DNA from: Planctomycetia bacterium
Lineage (GTDB): Bacteria; Planctomycetota; Planctomycetia; Pirellulales; UBA1268
Reading direction: 5' to 3'
DNA: 64,000 nucleotides
Assembly: GCA_026401035.1 (NCBI GenBank)
Contig: JAPLNR010000062.1
Span: 1-64,000, forward strand
Shown here piece by piece: positions 62,158 to 64,000 of the stretch; the stretch's first letter is position 1, and each line of letters starts with the position of its first letter. The translations under genes and the position numbers were made by a program. The notes beneath the pieces are model-generated. The model searched no databases. It saw nothing but the letters and a program-made list of their open reading frames with translations, and was not told where the DNA came from.

Positions 62158-62994
62158 CCGCGTGTTGACACCCAGCCGGTAGAGATGGTTCCAGCCACTG
62201 GCATCCACGTCAGACCGCATCCCCCTGCTCCGGCGGGCCTCGAACGCGTCGCGGAAGTGGGCCGTGACGGCGCCTGTTGTGCTCTCGCGACTCGGCACGA
62301 CGCACCGCTTGCAGACATTCGTCGCCCGAAACCGGGCCTCGCCGATCGAGAATTCCTTGGGCTCCGGCGGCGGAAGATGGGCGTAAGGATCGGCCGGGAG
62401 ATCGCCCGGCAGATCGGCCAATGACGGATTGAGAGCCGGCCGCGCGGGGCTCGCGAGCGTGTCTTCCCAGAAGGCGCCGCAGCCGCCGATCTCGAGATTC
62501 GCTCGAAAACGGCGGCGGCCCTCGGCGAGATCGAAGCCAAACCAGCGGGCCACTTCCTCGAGACTCGCGGTCGAGATGAGCGTCGGCCCCGGGGCGTCGC
62601 GGTCGTCGGGGAAACCGCCGTCGGGGCGTTCTTCCAACAGCACGCCGACTCCGAGGGCCTCGGAGAGCCAGCCGCACGGGCCTTTCTCGCCAGGCACGAG
62701 GTGAAACGAATCGCGGGCGATGTTTTGCAGGCGGTCGATCCCGGGGATCGCGGCGGCGGCGAGCGACGCGGGGGCTACGCAGAGCGTGATCAGCCGCTCG
62801 TCGAGGGCAAACTCGGCACGGATCGCATGGAAGAGCGGCGTGCGCTTCGCGTTGACCACGCGGCCCTCCATATCGACCAGCCGCCAGCGGCGGTCGTTTT
62901 CAAGGGCTCCCGAGGGGAGCACGCGGGCCGAATGCACGGCCAGACCATCGAGGCTTTTGACGGGGTAGAGCGTGATCCGATCGAGGGTGGGCAT
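62104..62994 (-). CDS. MOSC domain protein, copy 2 (intact)
   Basis: A 296-residue MOSC protein: MPTLDRITLYPVKSLDG, the beta-barrel start, LENDRRWRLVDMEGRVVNAKR in the N-terminal MOSC_N-like part, and CKRCVVPSRESTTG in the MOSC core with the conserved Cys. Its last 20 residues (RLAGGSGSMISRFVRVSG) are encoded antisense to the small gene at 61864 and differ from copy 1, so the original 3' end was replaced. MOSC proteins carry sulfur or bind molybdenum cofactor, often protecting cells from nitrogen compounds. The substrate is not determined. Confidence 0.8.
   Translation of the reverse strand: MPTLDRITLYPVKSLDGLAVHSARVLPSGALENDRRWRLVDMEGRVVNAKRTPLFHAIRAEFALDERLITLCVAPASLAAAAIPGIDRLQNIARDSFHLVPGEKGPCGWLSEALGVGVLLEERPDGGFPDDRDAPGPTLISTASLEEVARWFGFDLAEGRRRFRANLEIGGCGAFWEDTLASPARPALNPSLADLPGDLPADPYAHLPPPEPKEFSIGEARFRATNVCKRCVVPSRESTTGAVTAHFRDAFEARRSRGMRSDVDASGWNHLYRLGVNTRLAGGSGSMISRFVRVSG
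62175..62994 (-). repeat. direct repeat arm 2 (MOSC duplication)
   Basis: The second arm of the duplication, same orientation as arm 1. Similarity stops near 62175, where the sequence becomes the small partner gene region. Confidence 0.8.
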
Positions 62995-62999
62995 GGGAA

Positions 63000-63021
63000 G
63001 TAGGACAGGCTTTAGCCTGTC
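63000..63021 (-). repeat. REP hairpin copy 13
   Basis: Inverse orientation, GTAGGACAGGC-TTTA-GCCTGTC (one base variant in the loop), just upstream of the MOSC copy 2 start. Confidence 0.88.
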
Positions 63022-63030
63022 ATGCCTTTT

Positions 63031-63052
63031 GACAGGCTGAAGCCTGTCCTAC
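63031..63052 (+). repeat. REP hairpin copy 14
   Basis: GACAGGCTGAAGCCTGTC then CTAC. Read on the minus strand its TAG (63049-63051) stops the HlyD-type gene. It forms an inverted pair with copy 13. Confidence 0.92.
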
Positions 63053-64000
63053 ATTCGGAAATTGAAGGTTTGCCAGAGGAGGCGGAGGAGCCACTGGCCC
63101 ACCGTGCGGCTGCCGACCTTGATCCGCGAAGTGCCTCGCATGCCCGGCGTGAGCACCGCCTCGGTGTCGTCGAGCGACATCATCACCTCGTAGCTCGTCG
63201 AGATCGGCATCTCGCGGCCCGATTCGTCGGTCTCCGTCGGCACCTGGCCCCCCGCCTTCACGCTCATCCGCTCCGAGCCCGCCTCGATATGCGTCTCGGC
63301 GATCTCGTCGACCTGCCCCGAAAACGTCTGCCAGGGAAACGAGTCGAGCTTGAGATCGACCTGCTGCCCCCGCGCCACAAACTCCATCTCCGACTGGTCG
63401 ACCACCATCACCGCCTCGAATTTCTCCGGCTCGCCCACCAGGCAGAGCACCGTGCCTTCGCGATAGGTCGCCCCGAGGTTCGTTTCGTCGAGCGTGTGGC
63501 CCGACCAGCCCGGCAGCCTGCCGGAGGAATCCTTCGGCGGCGCGACGGCCGGCGCCGGCAGCACGATCCCGTCGCGGGGGGCCGTGAGCACGAGCTCCTC
63601 GCGGTCCTTACGTTTGCGGCTCAGCTGGTCGTCAACGCTCTTGAGCGATTCCTCCACCGTGCCGATCTCGAGGCCCGCGGCCGGATCGGTGAACCGCTCC
63701 CGCTGGAGGCTGTTGAGCCGAGACCGCGACTGCGCGGCCTTTCCTTCCAGGTCGGCGATCTCGAGATCCAGGTCGATGCTCGACAGCCGCGCGAGCTCGT
63801 CCCCCTTTTTCACGAGGGAGCCCGGCTTCACGGCGAGGCTCTCGAGCCGGCCCGGCACCGTCACATAGACCGTCTCCTCGCCCCGCGGCCGCAATTCGGC
63901 CCCGCACCACACCCGCTGGGGCAGCGGAATGAGGGCGATTGCCGCGGCCAGGGCCGCCGCCACGAGGCTGGTGATCACGACGTTTTGGCTCTTCACTTCA
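63049..64000 (-). CDS. HlyD/biotinyl-lipoyl type membrane-fusion protein, 5' end outside the window
   Basis: At least 315 residues are visible from a GTG at 63996, but the frame is open to the window edge and the true start may be further right. A membrane helix is near the visible N-terminus (VVITSLVAAALAAAIALIPLP). The body has the lipoyl-like segments VPGRLESLAVKPGSLVKKGDELARL, a coiled-coil region (EGKAAQSRSRLNSLQRERF; SVDDQLSRKRKDREELVL) and the barrel segment APRDGIVLPAP. The end GTSRIKVGSRTVGQWLLRLLWQTFNFRM resembles the C-terminal part of longer planctomycete efflux-adaptor proteins. Its stop codon is supplied by a REP hairpin. Confidence 0.8.
   Translation of the reverse strand, partial: EVKSQNVVITSLVAAALAAAIALIPLPQRVWCGAELRPRGEETVYVTVPGRLESLAVKPGSLVKKGDELARLSSIDLDLEIADLEGKAAQSRSRLNSLQRERFTDPAAGLEIGTVEESLKSVDDQLSRKRKDREELVLTAPRDGIVLPAPAVAPPKDSSGRLPGWSGHTLDETNLGATYREGTVLCLVGEPEKFEAVMVVDQSEMEFVARGQQVDLKLDSFPWQTFSGQVDEIAETHIEAGSERMSVKAGGQVPTETDESGREMPISTSYEVMMSLDDTEAVLTPGMRGTSRIKVGSRTVGQWLLRLLWQTFNFRM

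Overview
The window reads as chromosome of a high-GC planctomycete, most likely of the Pirellulales type. This rests on a DUF1598-type protein, an N-terminal Arg-rich 'GLERRDCPA' export-type motif on a secreted protease, a methylofuran/H4MPT-type C1 cofactor cluster, a SUF cluster with an orphan nuoB, and a short palindromic repeat scattered through the intergenic spaces. All of this is inference from the sequence; no rRNA gene is present.

Layout. (1) 1-3821: four attC-like sites about 88 bp long, all in one orientation, delimit gene cassettes. The cassettes carry a hypothetical gene, a PadR plus membrane-protein pair, a 5'-truncated epimerase and a DUF3738-type exported protein. No integrase is visible, so this is the end of an integron array or a CALIN (attC cluster lacking an integrase). 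A PIN toxin-like gene with a small overlapping partner follows. (2) 4834-10294: tRNA-Cys, then 6-phosphogluconate dehydrogenase, a short-chain dehydrogenase, glucose-6-phosphate dehydrogenase and a tRNA-dihydrouridine synthase. (3) 10345-17247: epoxyqueuosine reductase, a Gln/Asn-rich lipoprotein, a C-terminally short SecA, a helical secreted protein and a second Dus. (4) 17277-23359: sufR-nuoB-sufC-sufB-sufD and a Rieske-SufT fusion. No cysteine desulfurase is present. (5) 23398-26289: three overlapping or closely spaced genes resembling MfnD, MfnF and MfnE. (6) 26462-34650: DUF1598 protein, an FHA-GAF sigma-54 activator, a NYN nuclease, pyrC and pyrB, and a lipoprotein. (7) 34687-39692: a TolC-type protein divergent from a MacB-like ABC pair. 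(8) 39828-43820: a RaiA/cold-shock fusion, an alpha/beta hydrolase and a phosphoribosyltransferase convergent with rtcB-archease, then tRNA-Glu. (9) 43916-52474: a Ser/Thr kinase, cyclophilin, PQQ-type propeller, trypsin-like protease with a 52-residue upstream gene, threonine ammonia-lyase, HAD phosphatase and a chemoreceptor. (10) 52732-60247: two tandem proteins with the architecture of inverse autotransporters and a secreted Calx-beta/subtilisin protease. (11) 60271-64000: two copies of a MOSC gene, one frameshifted, flanking a nucleotidyltransferase plus small-protein pair, then a HlyD-type protein cut by the window edge.

Functional coupling. Many genes overlap by ATGA or GTGA, which points to tight operons: zwf-dus, helical protein-dus, sufD-fusion, mfnF-mfnE, ABC ATPase-permease, raiA-hydrolase-phosphoribosyltransferase, archease-rtcB. 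The dispersed 22-base hairpin repeat contributes the stop codon of six genes, so it is built into the 3' ends of genes.

Most worth follow-up: the attC array, the Rieske-SufT fusion, the stop-codon repeats, the paired inverse-autotransporter-like proteins, the MOSC duplication around a possible toxin-antitoxin module, and the short SecA.
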